A DNA stretch of 64,000 nucleotides. Source: CALAED01 sp035765195. GTDB taxonomy: Bacteria > Actinomycetota > Actinomycetes > Streptosporangiales > Streptosporangiaceae. Of the stretch, positions 61,068 through 64,000 are shown in pieces (the first letter of the stretch is position 1; each line of letters begins with the position of its first letter). Location: the NCBI GenBank assembly GCA_035765195.1, contig DASTYC010000050.1, positions 241,032 to 305,031 of the forward strand, read 5' to 3'. The translations under genes were made by a program, and so were the position numbers. The notes below the pieces were generated by a model. The model was given only the letters and a program-made list of their open reading frames with translations, ran no database searches and was not told the origin of the DNA.

Positions 61068-62471
61068 TCACTCGGTCGACGCGCCGGTCATGCCGAGCAC
61101 GTCGAGCGCGGCGTCGAGCTGTTCGATCGTCAGCGTCCCGTTGTCGACGTGACCGCGTTCCAGCACCACCTCGCGGATCGTCTTGCGCTCCGCGAGCGCC
61201 TGCTTGGCGACCGCGGCTGCGGCCTCGTACCCGAGGTAGCGACCCAGCGGGGTGACGATGGACGGCGACGACTCGGCGTACTGAAGACAGCGTTCGACGT
61301 CGGCCTCGATGCCCTCGACGCAGCGGTCGGCGAACAACCGGGACACGTTCGTCAGCAGACGGACCGACTCCAGGAGGTTGCGGGCAAGCATCGGGAGCAT
61401 CACGTTGAGCTCGAAGTTGCCCGCCGCGCCGCCGAAGGCGATGGCCGCGTCATTGCCGATCACCTGCGCGGCGACCATGCAGACCGCCTCGGGGATGACG
61501 GGGTTCACCTTGCCCGGCATGATCGACGAGCCTGGCTGCAGGTCGGGCAGCCGGATCTCGGCCAGCCCGGCCTGCGGTCCCGACCCCATGAGCCGCAGGT
61601 CGTTGGCGATCTTGTTGAGGCTGACCGCGACCGTGCGCAGCGCCCCGCTCGTCTCGACGAGGGCGTCGCGGGCCCCTTGGGCCTCGAAGTGGTTGCGCGC
61701 CTCGGTGAGCGGCAGCCCGGTCGCCCTGGCCACCTCGCTGATCACCCGGCCGGCGAAACCGGACGGGGTGTTGATGCCGGTGCCGACGGCGGTGCCGCCG
61801 AGGGGCAGTTCGGCGAGCCTGGGCAGCGCGGCCTGCAGCCGCTCCACGCCCAGCTTGATCTGCATGGCGTACCCGCCGAACTCCTGGCCGAGCGTGACCG
61901 GCGTGGCGTCCATCAGGTGGGTGCGGCCGGACTTGACCACGGTGGCGAAGGCGACGGCCTTGCCGTTGAGCACGCCCTCGAGATGCCGCAGCGCCGGGAT
62001 CAGCCCGTCGCGGACGGCGCCGGTGGCCGCGATGTGGATCGAGGACGGGAACACGTCGTTGGACGACTGCGACGCGTTGACGTGATCGTTCGGGTGCACG
62101 TTACGGCGCAGCCGCTCGGTGGCCAGCGTCGCGATCACCTCGTTCGCGTTCATGTTCGACGAGGTGCCGGAGCCGGTCTGGAAGACGTCGATGGGGAAGT
62201 GCTCGTCCCAGTGCCCCTCGGCGACCTCCCGCGCCGCTTCGGCGATCGCGGCGGCCATGTCCGCGTCGAGCACGCCGAGGTCGGCGTTGACCTTCGCCGC
62301 GGCCGCCTTGATGTGGCCGAGCGCGGCGATGTGGGCGCGGTCGAGGGTGCGCCCCGAGATCGGAAAGTTCTCCACCGCCCGCTGGGTCTGGGCCCGCCAC
62401 TTGGCCGCCGCCGGGACCCGCACCTCGCCCATGGAGTCGTGTTCGATGCGGAAATCGCTCTGCTCGGTCAT
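61068..62471 (-). CDS. fumC: Class II fumarate hydratase
   Basis: A 467-residue class II (iron-independent) fumarase of the citric-acid cycle, interconverting fumarate and malate. Signature segments are GSGTSSNMNANEV, the ASQSSNDVFPSS active-site His region, SGRTHLMDATPVTLGQE and GSSIMPGKVNPVIPE. Length is normal. ATG 62471 is supported by GGGAGGTG 6 nt upstream; the frame is open 17 codons further back. It is immediately downstream of, and on the same strand as, the class I fumarase gene (76-nt gap), so both may be co-transcribed. Confidence 0.95.
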   Translation of the reverse strand: MTEQSDFRIEHDSMGEVRVPAAAKWRAQTQRAVENFPISGRTLDRAHIAALGHIKAAAAKVNADLGVLDADMAAAIAEAAREVAEGHWDEHFPIDVFQTGSGTSSNMNANEVIATLATERLRRNVHPNDHVNASQSSNDVFPSSIHIAATGAVRDGLIPALRHLEGVLNGKAVAFATVVKSGRTHLMDATPVTLGQEFGGYAMQIKLGVERLQAALPRLAELPLGGTAVGTGINTPSGFAGRVISEVARATGLPLTEARNHFEAQGARDALVETSGALRTVAVSLNKIANDLRLMGSGPQAGLAEIRLPDLQPGSSIMPGKVNPVIPEAVCMVAAQVIGNDAAIAFGGAAGNFELNVMLPMLARNLLESVRLLTNVSRLFADRCVEGIEADVERCLQYAESSPSIVTPLGRYLGYEAAAAVAKQALAERKTIREVVLERGHVDNGTLTIEQLDAALDVLGMTGASTE

Positions 62472-62546
62472 CGAAGACACCTCCCGCCGCCCAGCCTGCC
62501 ACGGCCGGCGGCCGTCACTCACCCGCCCCGCCCGTCGCGGAGCGTG

Positions 62547-64000
<1,454 letters not shown>

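Overview
This is 64 kb of a very GC-rich actinobacterial chromosome. The clade is indicated by a mycothiol S-conjugate amidase, a PIN-PhoH (PhoH2-type) protein, GlfT1/GlfT2-type galactofuranosyltransferases, frequent GTG starts and many overlapping genes. The gene set resembles Streptosporangiales and relatives, but that placement is an inference from memory and no rRNA is present to test it.

Positions 1-5580 look like one end of an integrated mobile element. They carry a small multi-TM protein preceded by TATACA direct repeats, two overlapping genes sharing an N-terminal HTH module (the second also carries a nucleotide-cyclase-like domain with an altered metal motif), a small dispanin-like membrane protein, and a replication-initiator-like gene that appears frameshifted. 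The segment ends in the isolated 3' end of a tRNA gene (5536-5580), the usual relic of integration into a tRNA.

From 5.6 to 23 kb the genes are ordinary core metabolism and housekeeping: Bax-inhibitor-1 family protein, DUF4287 protein, thiolase, beta-propeller lipoprotein, cystathionine beta-synthase, MMPL transporter, cystathionine gamma-synthase, alpha/beta hydrolase, a small DUF2269-like membrane protein, a VWA plus AAA ATPase pair, and an overlapping FIST-ROK pair.

From 23.5 to 37.7 kb lies a cell-surface polysaccharide region. It has a large membrane-anchored sialidase-like-repeat protein, a GH43-type secreted enzyme with a CBM-like tail, a Wzt/Wzm ABC exporter, a GlfT2-like transferase, a sulfotransferase, UDP-galactopyranose mutase, a second GT2, a GlfT1-like transferase and an LCP ligase. 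Together they could make, export, sulfate and attach a galactofuranose polymer. This is the most interesting multi-gene system in the window.

From 37.9 to 64 kb are threonine deaminase, three tandem M1 metallopeptidases, an RDD protein, HPPD with a divergent Lrp regulator, GreA, Mca and a small partner, a short protein ending in an amyloid-signalling-like motif, a DUF255 thioredoxin-fold protein, an NlpC/P60 hydrolase, an MFS pump with a TetR gene and a clear operator, an RHH-like protein whose start overlaps a perfect palindrome, a cis-prenyltransferase with mosaic codon usage, PhoH, a HAD phosphatase, two transglycosylase-like secreted proteins, and adjacent class II and class I fumarases. 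The class I fumarase runs off the right edge.
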